64,000 nt of DNA from Psilocybe azurescens (lineage: Eukaryota; Basidiomycota; Agaricomycetes; Agaricales; Agrocybaceae), in contig JAJIRX010000496.1 in assembly GCA_023853785.1 (NCBI GenBank), forward strand, positions 124,001-188,000, given 5' to 3'. The notes under the pieces are model-generated. The model saw only the letters and a program-made list of their open reading frames with translations, was not told the origin of the DNA and did no database searches. This document shows, piece by piece, positions 24,823 through 36,177 of this stretch. Position numbers and translations under genes: made by a program. The first letter of the stretch is position 1. The number at the start of each line of letters is the position of its first letter.

Positions 24823-27800
24823 CTACCCGTGACAATGATCGTTAGCCTTTCTCCATTTGAACGAAATTTTGTTTGCTCTTTTCACTGGAAACATGCGAAA
24901 TTGTGATTCGTTCGTCCGCCAGCCACGCTTTGGTTCATGCTTGGCGGGTATATTGGCGAAAACCCAGATAATCAAGCCTAGAGCTGCGGCATTGAAGGTA
25001 TCCGATAGGCCGGATGCATCAACGAGAACGGGCATATGCACTCGCGACGCTGCGCATGTGGGATTCGGGATTAAATCAGTAGAATAGGGGTTTGTCGGAT
25101 AATGAGTACGGAAAGGTATGATGCTGCTGTCGAGAGACTCAGAAAGGGTGCTCGTGAGTGAATGTCGCGCTAGGTTATGTTCAGGTTCATTTGCTGCTGC
25201 CCGATGTGAAGACGAAGGAGCTGTGCCCATGCCGCCGCCTGAATGGTCTTCATTGTCCTCGAACTCCACCTCGCCTTCAGCGTCAGCGTCGGGATCGTGT
25301 TCATCGTCCTGACTTGGACCTGGAGGTGATGTATTACTGGGACCAGGCGGTGGTGGATCCGGCGGTGGCGGTGATCTCGACCGAGAGGGATGTTTCGTAG
25401 AGACAATCTCGTCTTCTCCCTCGCCTTCGCCTTCTTCATCTTCATCGTCGTCTTCCTGCTCGCCTTCTGCGTCTTGGTCGTCATCTACATCTGCTTCCGC
25501 ATCGACATCTTCTTCGGCGGCGACAGAGGCTTTGATTTGAACCTCTGCGGTGACAGTAAACTGAGGTGGTGGTGATGGAGAAGCAGATGGCGGGTCTCGG
25601 ACATGTCCATTAATTAATGTCGCTGGCTCTGCCATCAAAGAGTCTTCCAATGTCGCAGGCTCTGCTGTCGAAGGGTTTTCCAATGGTGCAGGCTCTGCCA
25701 TCGAGGAATCTTCGAATGTCGCAGGTTCTGCCATCGAAGAGTGTTCTAATGTCGCAAGCTCTGCCGTCGAAGAGTCTTCTAGGTGCATCAGAATTTCAGG
25801 TGTGGATCGGGACATTGATACACGTTCAGTAGTAATAGTAGACCCTGCAGCAACAGGTGCAGAAGGTTCCGAAACCTGCCCAGATTGACTGATTTCATCG
25901 ACATCTTTTGTCGTTGTCGTTGTCTTTATCCTCGTCTTTGTCGTTGTCATTATTCTCGTCTTTGTCGTTTTCTTTCGTCCGGACGTTGTTCGTTACTTCG
26001 TACCGGTGATGAATCAGAGTCAAAAGAACTTGGCATATCCCGCCGCCCCCACCCGATAACAGGACGCAAGCCCCCTATCTTCGGTTCAGTCGACCGCAAC
26101 TGATGTTGCTCGTGGACCTGCGGTCGATGCTGCGGCGGAGGCTGCGGATGCTCGTGTTCGTCGCTCCGCTTCCTCTCCATCTCTCGCGCCTTGCCCGCAA
26201 TACTCGACGACATAGCAATCGCCTCGTCCAGCGGGGAATACCCCGGCGCAGGCGCAATCACCCGCGGCCCAGGGGGGAGAGATGATGCGCGATCCCGGAG
26301 GAGAGACTATCCGCGAGGACCCAGCGTCGCTGTTCGACCGGCCCCGGCGCGTCTTGCTGCTCGCACCGCCTTTCGGGCGCCCCCGGCCCGCCCAGCAGCT
26401 GCCGAAGTCGAGGCGGCAGGCTGAACAGGCGAGGTGGCGCGCTTTCGCGACGCCTGGCGAATTGGTCGGGACGATATCACGGCTGGAGCTGCCGTTGATG
26501 GGAGCCTTAGTCCTCGTTTTGCTTGCAACAGACGCTCGTCTCGTCCCTCGCCCTCTCCCATATCCAGACGTCGATGCCGACTCTTGAGCTGCCATCGTGC
26601 TCGATTCATTAACATGTTGCTCGCCCTCTGCCGTCCTCTCAGTCTGATCGTCCTCCAGATGAGGATTGTGCGGTTTCTCCTTTGCCTTACCCTTTCCCTT
26701 CGCAGTAGCATTGGAGCCATTAGCCATCGAAGCTCGCCTGTCGGATTGATCCGCTTCATTGAACGCGGCGGACGCTTGATCTGCCTGATCCGCCAGCACG
26801 TCGAGCGCAGTCTTCACACGGTCCAATCCCTTGCCAGCATTCCCCGCCACATGCTTGCTGGAGCCAGCGGCGGACACCTTCCGTCGTTTGGGCGACGGCA
26901 CGGGGCTGTCAGGCGGCTCCTCCAACGCGCGTCCCTTCCCATTCGTCTTGCCCCGCAGCTTGCCCGCGGCCCTCCCATCCCCGTCCATCATGAGCGCAGC
27001 GTCCAATAAAGATGCTAGCGGAGTAGGAGGGTTGCTCGGTGCAGTCTTCTCAGTATTTGCACGTCCATTTTGCCGATTCAGCGTCGCCTTGATCTGGCCT
27101 GGTGTGCCCATGACGCCGCTGCCTGCCCACGGCGACCCATACGTGCTAGTAGCAGGGTTCACATTAACATACACCAACGGGCTCTCCATAACAGGGGCAG
27201 CCAGATTAGTAGTAGCCGAAGCGAAGTTCGAGAAATGAATGCCGCCTCTTTTCGGGGTGCGCAGCGGGGATGTCCCAATGACGGGTGTGATATGTGGCAC
27301 CCGTAGCGGACTCGTCGACGTCGACGTCGACGCCGCCTCCGGGCCTGTTCGGTAGTACGCCCCAAACGTCCCGTTGGCAATACGCTCCTGCCGCTCCTGT
27401 TCCATTCTCTCCTGGTCTTGCTGGCTCTGGATTTTGTCCTGCTCTTGGGCGAGCGCTTCCTTTTCACGCTCAGCGTGCTGATTCATCCCGGCGACAGCAG
27501 CAGCTCGCTTCCGTCCAATCCGTTTCGCGGCCAGAAGAAGATGTTCTGCGTAAGCGTCGGTCATGATTGGAGGGCCGGTTCGTTTGGGCTGAGTTTTGGA
27601 GGCATTCGTGCGCTCTCGTGAGCGGCGTCGCGGGGAGGCGGGTTAGGTTCCGCGCCTGCAGGAGCAGCAGAAGTAGGAGCAGCAGTAGCAGACTTCGAGG
27701 TTGAGGCCGTGGCAGGAGAGTTGACGGTAATTTTAGGGGCGGTTTGTTGGTTGTGGGAGTAATGGTGGAACACTTCGCGGCTTTTGCCCTTGTCTTGTCG

Positions 27801-28593
27801 TGACAACGAAGATGGTTGCATGAGAAGCATAGGTTTGAGTTTCAAAAGTTCGGATTCAAGTGAAGCCAGTCGTCGTTGTGTTTCTTGCAACTAAAATATC
27901 GTTGAAATTCATGCATGTTACAGATGCTAACTATAAGCGCACCTTCTCTCTCAAAGCTTTGTTTTCTACTTCATATGATGCTCGCATACGTTCTGCATCC
28001 TGCAAAACAGATCAAGACATTGCTGAGATGAGATTGAAACGATACGAACTTCTGATTTGCTCGGCTTGTTTCTCTGGGTTAGGAGTGCTTCGGCCGTGCG
28101 TTCCCAGCTTTCTCGTTCAGATTTCCATCTTTCTCGGTCTTCCTCAGCCTGACGAGTCAGAAAGTCGCGCTGGACTGTTAAATCTGAAATAGTATCCGCC
28201 TGTCTCTCCAGTTGAGCAGGGTCGATAGGTACGGAATTCATGAGGGAGAAGACCTGATTAAATTGGTCAGAGAGCCTATCCACATTGCAATTTAATGGCA
28301 TCTCACCATATCTAACAACTCCTTCTCCCTTGAACTAATTCCGGACTGCATGTCATTATCCTCCCCATTTCGATGCCTAGCCACCGGATATCCAAGTTCA
28401 TTTAATCTCCGACGTACTCCCGCCACATCTACCTGATTATAACTTTCCATTGACGAATTTGCGTTGTTGGAGCCCTCCCAGATCCAAAATCGTACACGTT
28501 CGTTACATGTTCGTCAGGCGGTACTGGTGAAGGCGACATATGGTGCATAATGTCGGATAAGGCTAGAGACGGTGGGTTCTCAGTCGAACTCAT
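24823..28593 (-). CDS. Long coiled-coil / low-complexity protein
   Basis: A very long minus-strand gene beginning MSSTENPPSLALSD at 28593. The N-terminal part holds a short conserved block (VAGVRRRLNELGYPV) followed by coiled coil (FLTRQAEEDRERWKSERESW; LQETQRRLASLESELLKLKP). This arrangement recalls ADIP/SSX2IP-type centrosome-associated proteins, a weak suggestion. Then come a Ser/Pro/Gly-rich region with SPLRTPKRGG-type phrases, an RSS repeat SPPGSRI, an acidic tract (EDDDEDEEGEGEGEDE), and a minisatellite-encoded repeat. Reading frames join only if single bases are adjusted at 28477-28479 (CCC), 27594-27597 (TTTT, giving PPKTQPKRTGPP) and 26272-26277 (GGGGGG, giving SPPGPRVIAPAPG). A frame change also occurs in the GACAAC-type simple repeat near 25930-25985. 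The 3' end is uncertain; it may be two genes. Confidence 0.6.
25618..25790. repeat. 33-bp coding minisatellite
   Basis: About five units encode an 11-residue repeat in the minus-strand protein: ATLEHSSMAEP, ATFEDSSMAEP, APLENPSTAEP, ATLEDSLMAEP. The unit length is a multiple of three, so copy number can vary without shifting frame. Confidence 0.75.
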
Positions 28594-29593
28594 AATATAT
28601 GCCCGACTTTGACGAGAATTTGCAGTTAGATGCAGCGCATTTAGAGGGTATTTGGGTGAGAATCTGTAAGCCACAACCTGACCCACCTCCCTAAAATCGT
28701 GTCGCTGATCCAAATAATGACAAATATTCACCGCGCGGGGTCACGTGCTACTGACCTTGTGGTCTTTGATCGGAGGCTTTTGCTAACAGCGACTCGACAC
28801 CCTTTATACCGAAAACAATAACCACCTTCAAATAATCACTATTGACCGGATTGAAATGGTTCTAATCATCACAGTGTTGTCAGCTCCTTTGTCTTGTCAA
28901 CACCTTTTATTTCTTGCATGGGTCAAATATAAGTTCGTGAAGGTCACAGTTCCTAAGCCCATTATATCCTTCCCATTCCCAACAAAGGAGCACAATAATC
29001 GCCTTAGTTCCTGATTTCACGTATTGAGGTTGAATGAACTCCAAGTGTATTCGGAGGATCACAAAATTTTGATCCAGCCCATATTTGAGGTAACTAGTGG
29101 ACCCTGGAAGTTGGACCTAGTTATAAACTCCGACGAGTCTCCTATTCAAATTGGTAGACCCTTCTAAGCCTCTTCAAACTTCAAATTAACATCGGTCTAA
29201 GTTCCAACTCCCACCCTAATCAACAGCTGGTTAGATTGCTATTATTTGGAGGAATAAGGTAAACTTCCCAGTAAATCCTACGCCACTCATCATGTAAATA
29301 CCAGTGATATAATCAAGATATAGCACCAGGCAAGTGGAGCATTTGCCAACACTATCTCAGGCTCACCACGTTGATCACTAACCCAATGATATTTCACCTC
29401 ATTTGTCTAAGTGTCTTCCGATTAGAACATTGACCAGATTGCCAACCCTAGGCCTCAGGCTTACTGTGAATCTTTTTGTGGAGCCTGGTGGGGCCGGAAG
29501 AAGATGATCGTATCGTCTGGTTCCGATCCCGACGAGCCCTGTGGACCCATTGCTCACTTGGTATCGTGTTCGGGTTTATAAAACAAATTCGAA
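28594..29593. other. Intergenic region
   Basis: About 900 bp without a convincing gene. A TATAAAA box at 29577 lies only 16 bp before the ATG at 29594, so the start of the next gene could lie a little farther downstream. Confidence 0.4.
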
Positions 29594-31172
29594 ATGCTTG
29601 TTTCTACACTGCGACGATCATCACCCACCCATGCCACGCAACAGCCCCTCCAAGTCTGTCTGAAATTCTGAAGGACCAGCTCTACCTTGGAAAGCACGTC
29701 TACTCTACTATAACGTTGTCTCAGACCTGTCCAACGAATGCTGATGAATTTTGCCTAATTTCAGCTTATCCGCCGCGCTCTCTGTTGAGCAGAGAAAGAC
29801 ATACTCCATTACTCATATCCTATCTGTGTGTCCCGAATATCCTTCGACAGATAATGCACAAGACCATTTGAACATTTCAATCGAGGATTCTGAGTATCAA
29901 GATCTCCTAATTCATTTGCCAGAAGCATGTCGATTCATAGAAGACGCTGTCGAGAAAGGCGGGAGGGTTCTTGTCCACTGTGTCATGGGTATTTCGCGCA
30001 GTCCGGCTGTGGTCGCTGCTTTTTGTGAGCATTTCATGCTTACGTCCTTTCCAATTTTATGCTAAATTTGATATATATAGTGATGAAAACCAAAGGATTT
30101 ATGGCTCCCGAAGCTATCACCTTTGTAAAACAGAGTAAGTAACCTCCTGCTCTTCTTGAGACTTGGATTGTTTGCTGAGCATTAGGATTAAAGAACGTCC
30201 ACAAGTTCATCTAAATTACGGCTTCGCTAAGCAGCTCGATACTTTCAGAAAATGTGGCTTTGATCCGTCACCTTCTAATCCAGTCTATCGGTCTTGGAAG
30301 CGGCGGAATGAGCAGGATGTCACCGCGTTCCTTAGCCATATAGAGGACACCGTCTCCATCATTCCTGACAAACTACTTCTAAGCAGGTATGTCATTTTAC
30401 TCACACCATTGATGCCACAAACTTCGGACAATTGTTTCTCGATTGTATATGTAACATTATGCTCTAGCGAGTTTCCATCGGATCCCGAGAAAACATGGTC
30501 TCTGCTCATGGACCTGGGCGTGACACATCTCTTATCCATATCGCCCACCGAAATATCTACGACTGCAGGCTCATTAGCCAACTACCACCACGTCAACATC
30601 GACAGCCGGTCTCCCGACGCCCTGCTTCTTGCTCTTCCCGACATCTGCACCTACATCGACGACGCCATCAAAAGCGGCGGACTTGTTCTAGTCCATTCCA
30701 TGATCGAATCCCGGGCCTGCACGGCTGTATGTGCATACTGTACGCTTTCACGATCCATCTTTTATTAAGAGAAGATACGTACTGAGATGATTCAGTGATG
30801 TCCGCGTCCCATTACACGGCCACCGAGGCGTTCAGCGCTATCAGTCAAGGTGACGGGTGCTGCCTTCGTGTCCGAGTTTCAGAATAACATTAATATGCAT
30901 GTTCTACAGCACTACCTCTTTTCAATCCGACCCGTGGTTTTATTCGAAATTTGGAATTGTTTGAGGAATATGGGTACGCGCCCACTGCTGACGCTGTGAA
31001 AGACGAGTCAGAGTCCGAGTTACAGTCATCACACAAAGACGACAGAATACGAACGGATTCAAACTCAACCGCGAACGGGGTATGCAATGGGGCGAAATAT
31101 GACCTGGACAATTTTGGTAACGCGCACAACACGATTCAGAGCCCTTCGCAATATTCTATTAGAGTTCGATAG
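29594..31172 (+). CDS. Tandem dual-specificity phosphatase, second domain inactive
   Basis: Two DSP-type domains in one protein. Domain 1 runs from SLSEILKDQLYLGN through LSAALSVEQRK, ITHILSVCPEYP to VHCVMGISRSPAVV, the complete HCX5R catalytic loop, then MAPEAITFVKQ and PQVHLNYGFAKQL. Domain 2 (about 30470-30860) repeats the plan (LMDLGVTHLLSISPTE, LPDICTYIDDAIKSGG) but its loop reads VHSMIESRACTAV, with Ser in place of Cys and a shortened loop, so it should be catalytically dead. The first intron (29694-29764) has a GC donor. The donor at 30135 reads AG/TAAGT and lacks a G. Start is tentative: ATG 29594 needs one extra C in the CCCC run near 29645 to join SLSEIL. An acidic tail follows domain 2. 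Confidence 0.85.
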
Positions 31173-31382
31173 ACAGACATGACTTTCCAGTTCTATTGAA
31201 CTTGATTCCAGTATGCGTTTAACCCAGTGTCCTTCTCTTTGTATACATAACCCCTGAGTCAACAAAATGACATCAGAGTACATAACATTATAACAAGCTG
31301 TGCAGTTGTAAGATTGCAGCCGTGATTTATTGAGTGCCTGAACGGCAGAACTTGAACCGGAACCACACCCTTCCCCGCATTC

Positions 31383-32745
31383 ATGAACTTCAAAACGATT
31401 CCCAGAACCACGAATCAGCTCGACTACCACAGACCAAAGATACGCTGGAATGAAGCTCGTATACCTGCGTTGAGCCAAGAATCCAAACAGTTAGTTCTCA
31501 TTGCTGCCGTGCTATTGCATTTGAGATCTCTGACCGATATATTGGGTTGATTGAACGCAACGCTTTCACAGGTGTCTACGAAATCTCGCAGCGTACCGTG
31601 CACCCAAGCAAACAATGGCACTCCCTCGGTCAAGATGCGCGGCTGTTCTCGTGGCGCTGTTCGTCGGCCGGCAGGGAGACCTTTACGTGCTGCTTAGTCG
31701 GTAGGTGTGTTATTGGACGGCTCACCGTGATACTATCACATGCTAATTGCGGTACTATGTCAGACGATCCTCCACACTGAGAACCTACGCCGGAGACACG
31801 TCATTACCGGGTGGCAAGGTGGATCCAGAGGATAAATCAATAGAGGATACTGCAGTATGTTGATCCATACGTTGAATCGGGGACAATGAGATTGACAGCA
31901 ATATAAGCGTCGGGAAGCCTTTGAAGAGGTATGAGTGTCGTCTCATCTCATGCCATTTCAGATGTTGATTGATTGCACTCATTCAGGTTGGACTGCCCCG
32001 CGACAGAACCAAAGTTCCGCTGCTATGTATTCTGGAGCCATTCCTAGCCGCTGAACTCATAGTCACACCGTAAGCCCTGTAATGTCGCAAGTTCCCTATA
32101 TCTAAAGGGCACAATAGCGTAGTCGTATTGATACTGGACAATACGCTTCGGGTATGCATTTCACACTTCCGTAGTTCTGCTCGAACTAACTATTATTCTG
32201 CCATAGCCAATCCTCAATGGCGACGAGGTCGCCAGCCTTTTCTCGCACCCTCTCGTATCTTTCCTAAGCTCGAACCCACCATTTCCCCATGAGCCTGATA
32301 CGCTCGAAGTTCCTTATCACAAGTCCTTCGACTTCAAAGGCAGTGGCCCTGCGGAGCAAGTTTTCCGAGTCCATCAGTTTCTGACTGGACGAGAGGCTGA
32401 GGCATAAAACCAGTCTTTGGTCTCACCGCGTACGTTAATATACATCTAAATCCGAATATTCCATCTCATTCATCGCAAATTTAATTCAGGGCGATGCTCA
32501 TTCGGACTGCAACGATTGGTTACGCGCGTCAGCCTGACTTTGAGGTCCATGCTCCGCATGCACCCACAAGTGAGGAAAGGATAGCTTGGGCATTATTGAA
32601 CCGCAAGGTCTTTCGAGAAGCATGTGAACAAGACGGGATCGATCTTCGGCCCGCCAAACGCATTACGGAAGCTCGTGAAAGAAGGGATGCGCGTCGTCGA
32701 CGGAAGGAACGAGATGGCGATTCTAAACCCAAAAGCAAACTATGA
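31383..32745 (+). CDS. Nudix hydrolase, CoA-diphosphatase type
   Basis: Nudix protein of the PCD1/NUDT7-like group, expected to cleave CoA or related diphosphates, often peroxisomal. Eight exons: 31383-31489, 31572-31700, 31764-31854, 31908-31928, 31987-32069, 32118-32151, 32207-32429 and 32490-32745. The upstream CoA-type signature LLSRRSSTLRTYAGD-SLPGGK runs into the Nudix box GGKVDPEDKSIEDTA-RREAFEEVGLP, in which the REXXEE core is intact. A 21-nt exon (31908-31928) carries RREAFEE. The frame breaks at 32401-32402 (GG; adding one G gives EAEGIKPVFGLTA). The C-terminal tail is strongly basic and helical. No canonical C-terminal PTS1 tripeptide was seen; the end is KSKL, which is close to the SKL consensus and may serve as one. 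Confidence 0.9.
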
Positions 32746-32840
32746 GGCGTCTCATCTGCTATCGACTTCCTAACTGTTTTATCACCACCTATATACGGAT
32801 GTTATTTATTTTAAGTTTCCTTTCAGGAATGAAGTCTGAA

Positions 32841-34222
32841 CTACAAATCCAGGGTGGAAATGGCGCCCATCATCTTCAAATATGTGGCCGGGGAACTGGA
32901 CGCCCCTTTGCCTTGGGGGCCGATGACTGAGTTAAGCAGATCGGTGCCCGCATCACGGCCAGACATATAATCTGCGAGATACTTAGCCGCAGTCGACTCT
33001 TTTATCCCGGTAAGACGGGCGATATCTCTGCTTAATCCCGGCTTTTGTAATCCGTTCGGGTCTGAAGCGATACATGACTGAAGCACCCCTAGGAACGTCT
33101 GCGGGCGGCCATTCACGGTCAACAGATGAGGGCGGGAAAAGAACCGATACCGTTTTGGTAAGAAGCGGATGCGAGGGTGTAATGGCAGAGTGGTAGCACT
33201 CGTTATCCCCGGATGTGACAACTCCAAGCCAATTCGCGGAGAAAAATATATGGTATCGGTTGAAGCCTCATCACTGTCGTTTCTGGTCTTTATGGGCTTC
33301 AAATACAAAGAAGTTGTCTGAGTCGACGACCCCGAGTCGGAGTTGGAACCCGCAGTCGAAAAAACTTGAATGCGGATATATTGCCTGCCCATTTATCTTG
33401 GTCATGAACAAGCTCCCGGATACCAGGCGCACCACTCGCAGCCAGAATACGGTCGACGAGGAGCGAAGGTCCAGAGATAATTTTTGGCTCTTCACCTCGC
33501 GGATTGTACGAAGTAAAATTCCACCTAGGCGCAGTGGGGCTTGGACAGACGTCGAACCTGTATCATTGGAGGATGATGAAGAAGAGTTGGACCCTACTGC
33601 TAGCAAGGGCCCGCCGAATGTGAGATCCATTCCTTTACGAGAACCATCTCGATACTGGGTCGTGCTTGTCAAACTTCGATGAGAGTCCTTGGAGAACTTT
33701 GCGGCACGATGAAAGTACCTATTCCAAGCAAAGTTTAACAAATATATCACATATGGCAGGCCCCAGTAAAACTGCAATCCGACGTTGAAGAGCAAAAATA
33801 GAAGTAATCGAAGTAACTTACCAGTGTCCGCTTACTTTCTGCTCTTCACTTCCATGTGTAAATGGGTCCTCGTGGCAGCCTTCGAGGCGGAGGTAAAATT
33901 CGGCTTCCAAAATCTGAAATTCAAGGTCCTCAGGCTGAGGGCCTGGGTTGCCAGCCTTAGTAGTGCGACTAGGAGGCTTCACCACAAGTCTAAACTCGTG
34001 CAGAAGCGCTCGTGCAATTCGATCAAGTCGCGCTGAGATTTCATCCTCGCGCTCGGCAGATGAAAAGTCCAGCAACTGCTGAAATTCGAGTAGTAGCTTG
34101 TCACTTGTTGCCGAGTCTATAATATTGTTTGAGTCTTCGTCTTGTGTATTTGGCTTGGTCCTTTTCGCGAAAATGGGGTAGACCTTATCTGACTTCCGCT
34201 TTTCTGCCATACTTTGGGGCAA
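32841..34222 (-). CDS. Conserved fungal protein of unknown function
   Basis: Two exons joined by a GT-AG intron at about 33817-33723. The first ends HEDPFTHGSEEQKVSGHW and the second starts YFHRA. Further conserved-looking blocks are RDGSRKGMDLTFGGP, LGGILLRTIRE, SPRIGLELSHPG and FLPKRYRFFSRPHLL. The block order is distinctive, but I cannot assign a named family with certainty. A frame change at the A run 33359-33364 (one base too many) joins the long frame at 33271-33795 to that at 32841-33392. Start at 34222 or the Met four codons in. The N-terminus is Lys/Arg-rich, compatible with nuclear location. Confidence 0.65.
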
Positions 34223-34975
34223 GATTTTGACGGTGGTGGTGGTTCTTGTTTACTGTTGGAACACTGTCAGGATGAAGGTCGCCGTCATTCCGTAAGGGGC
34301 ACGTGGGAACGCATCTTCGAAATTTCAACGCTGCATGACACGTCAGGGTTATTCTCGTATTTTAAATTGTTTACCACCATCGGTAAGCACGTATCGTAAT
34401 CATCAGTTGCGACTGGCTGCACTCTTTTAGATGAGCCAGGACAAGCGATCGACATACTCAATGTGCCAGAAAAAATCGATGATACATGCTGAATCAAGTC
34501 GCATTCCACTGCAATGCGAAACATGGCAAGACCACTTCCCAAGCTGAATATAACGCCCGTCGTGTTCAGATATCTGGCCTAGTAGCGAGACAGATTCACC
34601 CTCGAAATTTGTATATCTCGGGTACTCACTACCCTTCAATACAGAATGACATTATTTTGCAGATGGATGCCATTTAGGCTGGCGAGAAAAGTATAGTCCA
34701 TGTAGGGTATACAATCTACAACAAAGCGCCCGGGGTTTTACAGTCAATTAGTTGAGGGCTGATAATGCCGCGCATCGATAATCTTTCAGCAAGACAGTAC
34801 AGCTGATCTAGTGGCACCTATGGTTTTTAGATGTGATAAGTTTAGATCACCCTGCGGAGAGGAATAATGAGCGTTTGGACATTGTGCCTCTCGAAAGGCA
34901 CTAAGAACAAATTCGGGGGCTAGAAAAGCAGATGCATTGCCTGCCCAGTCTCGAAGCTGTCAAACTGAGAATGCA
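34223..34975. other. Intergenic region
   Basis: No gene supported. Short frames on both strands lack motifs. Confidence 0.4.
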
Positions 34976-35664
34976 GTCCAAGTAGCAGACATCTTTAATG
35001 CGGAGTTGCAAAACATGTCTTACCACCTGGCAACTGCCGCTATAGTGCAAGTTACCAATTAAAAGAGGGAGGAACTAGGTACCTCCTTCCAGAACCGAGG
35101 CACAAACTGTCATAGTGTGTTGGAGGTCTGACTCTGCCAGTTGTGACCCTGAACATTCGGGCCACCCGTATGAACTGGCCGAGTTTACTCTTAAATATCT
35201 GGTATGATAGAGCCATGCCCATTTTTTCAGTTTCTGTATCACAGTCAAAGGCAATATGTGGTTTGGGGCGGGCAAGTGGCGGGCGCTTATGGAAGCGCTT
35301 CAACGCGAAGGGCCGAAGGCAAGTTTGATTATTTGTGCCAATTATTTGTGTCTATTATATTATGATCTCTTTGGCTTTAGAATCACAACGTGCAAGTTTT
35401 GATTGGCTGGAGCGTATCCGAGTCCGCCTGCACAGCCGCTAGCGGCTTCCAAACTAAAAGCTGTCTGCTAATATCGTGCTCTCCTTCCGTTCCCTGATAT
35501 CGTCTTCGCCAGTCAAGCTTGACCTGCTGCTGCCGCATTGCTCATTGCAGATGTCATATCCACGTTCGGAGGAAGCAATTGAAAGAACAGCCCATGTTAT
35601 TGCCACATGGCTCGCCATATCCTACCGTGGATTTTCAGCAACCATATGATCATCGTGGAACTCT
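34976..35664 (+). repeat. Truncated duplicate of phosphatase promoter and 5' end (copy A)
   Basis: Collinear with 38788-39515 over about 700 bp with scattered differences, including long near-identical words such as CTGTCTGCTAATATCGTGCT and CATGTTATTGCCACATGG. It ends at ...TTACCGG, where copy B continues TGTCAAATATAATAATC. Copy A lacks the ~40-bp piece that carries the TATAAA box in copy B. Confidence 0.9.
35551..35664 (+). pseudogene. Broken 5' end of the histidine acid phosphatase gene
   Basis: The ATG at 35551 corresponds to the start codon at 39395 of the intact gene. After MSYPRS the frame shifts because of one extra base (TCGGAGGAAG versus TCGGGGAAG) and reaches a stop within about 35 codons. 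The remaining coding part is absent, and homology ends at 35664. Confidence 0.8.
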
Positions 35665-35784
35665 TACCGGAACAACCTTAATTTTTGCATGCCTAAGTAT
35701 AGCAGTACACAGTCAATTGAGAAAGGGTATTTCTCCGTGTTTCATCATGACACCGTACGAGCCCGAACGTAGTTAATATGGGAA

Positions 35785-35790
35785 CATATA
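35785..35790 (+). promoter_or_regulatory. TATA-like box of the small secreted peptide gene
   Basis: ATATAAAG at about 35784-35791 lies roughly 85 bp before the ATG at 35875, a normal spacing for a fungal core promoter. Confidence 0.45.
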
Positions 35791-35874
35791 AAGGGACTTC
35801 ATCGCCTACCATTTCTACTAGCGTTCATCCACTCCCTGCAACGTTTTAACTCCTACCTGCCAAGTACTACAAGT

Positions 35875-36082
35875 ATGAAACTCATTTTCTCTTTCTCTTT
35901 ATTGGTTGCAATGCTTGTCTCTGGCATCGTCGCTGCTCCTTCTACTCCGCCGGTGTGTACCGGTTTCTTTTATCATCCTTCGATATTATATGTTCCAATA
36001 TGATTTGCATCAGGGTTTTGAAAGGGCTGTACTAGAATCAGACTGGACTACCAGTGGTGCCCGCCTTAATCGCGAAGTTTAA
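35875..36082 (+). CDS. Small secreted peptide precursor (48 aa)
   Basis: Exon 1 (35875-35952) encodes a textbook signal peptide, MKLIFSFSLLVAMLVSGIV, followed by AAPSTPP. A 61-nt GT-AG intron leads, in phase, to exon 2 (36014-36082) encoding GFERAVLESDWTTSGARLN and REV, then a stop. The mature peptide would be about 26 residues, without cysteines and without a CaaX end, so it is not a classical basidiomycete mating pheromone or a cysteine-rich effector. The gene lies inside the 3.07-kb segment between the two phosphatase-promoter copies. It was too short to show up as a single open frame. Function unknown. Confidence 0.6.
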
Positions 36083-36177
36083 GCTGCAATAGGTGGGTTC
36101 AATAACATCTGTGAAGTATGGTGCCATATCTTGATAAGCTAGCATTAAGATGACACCGTTGGATATTGGTCGAATCT

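Noticed and set aside
26103..27306. Several long plus-strand frames opposite the coiled-coil gene
   Set aside because: They are shadows of a GC-rich, stop-poor coding strand and show no motif of their own.
35052..35303. Antisense frames in both promoter copies (35052-35303 and 38807-39130) that look alike
   Set aside because: Their similarity is explained by the DNA duplication. The frames diverge by indels and lie in promoter sequence.
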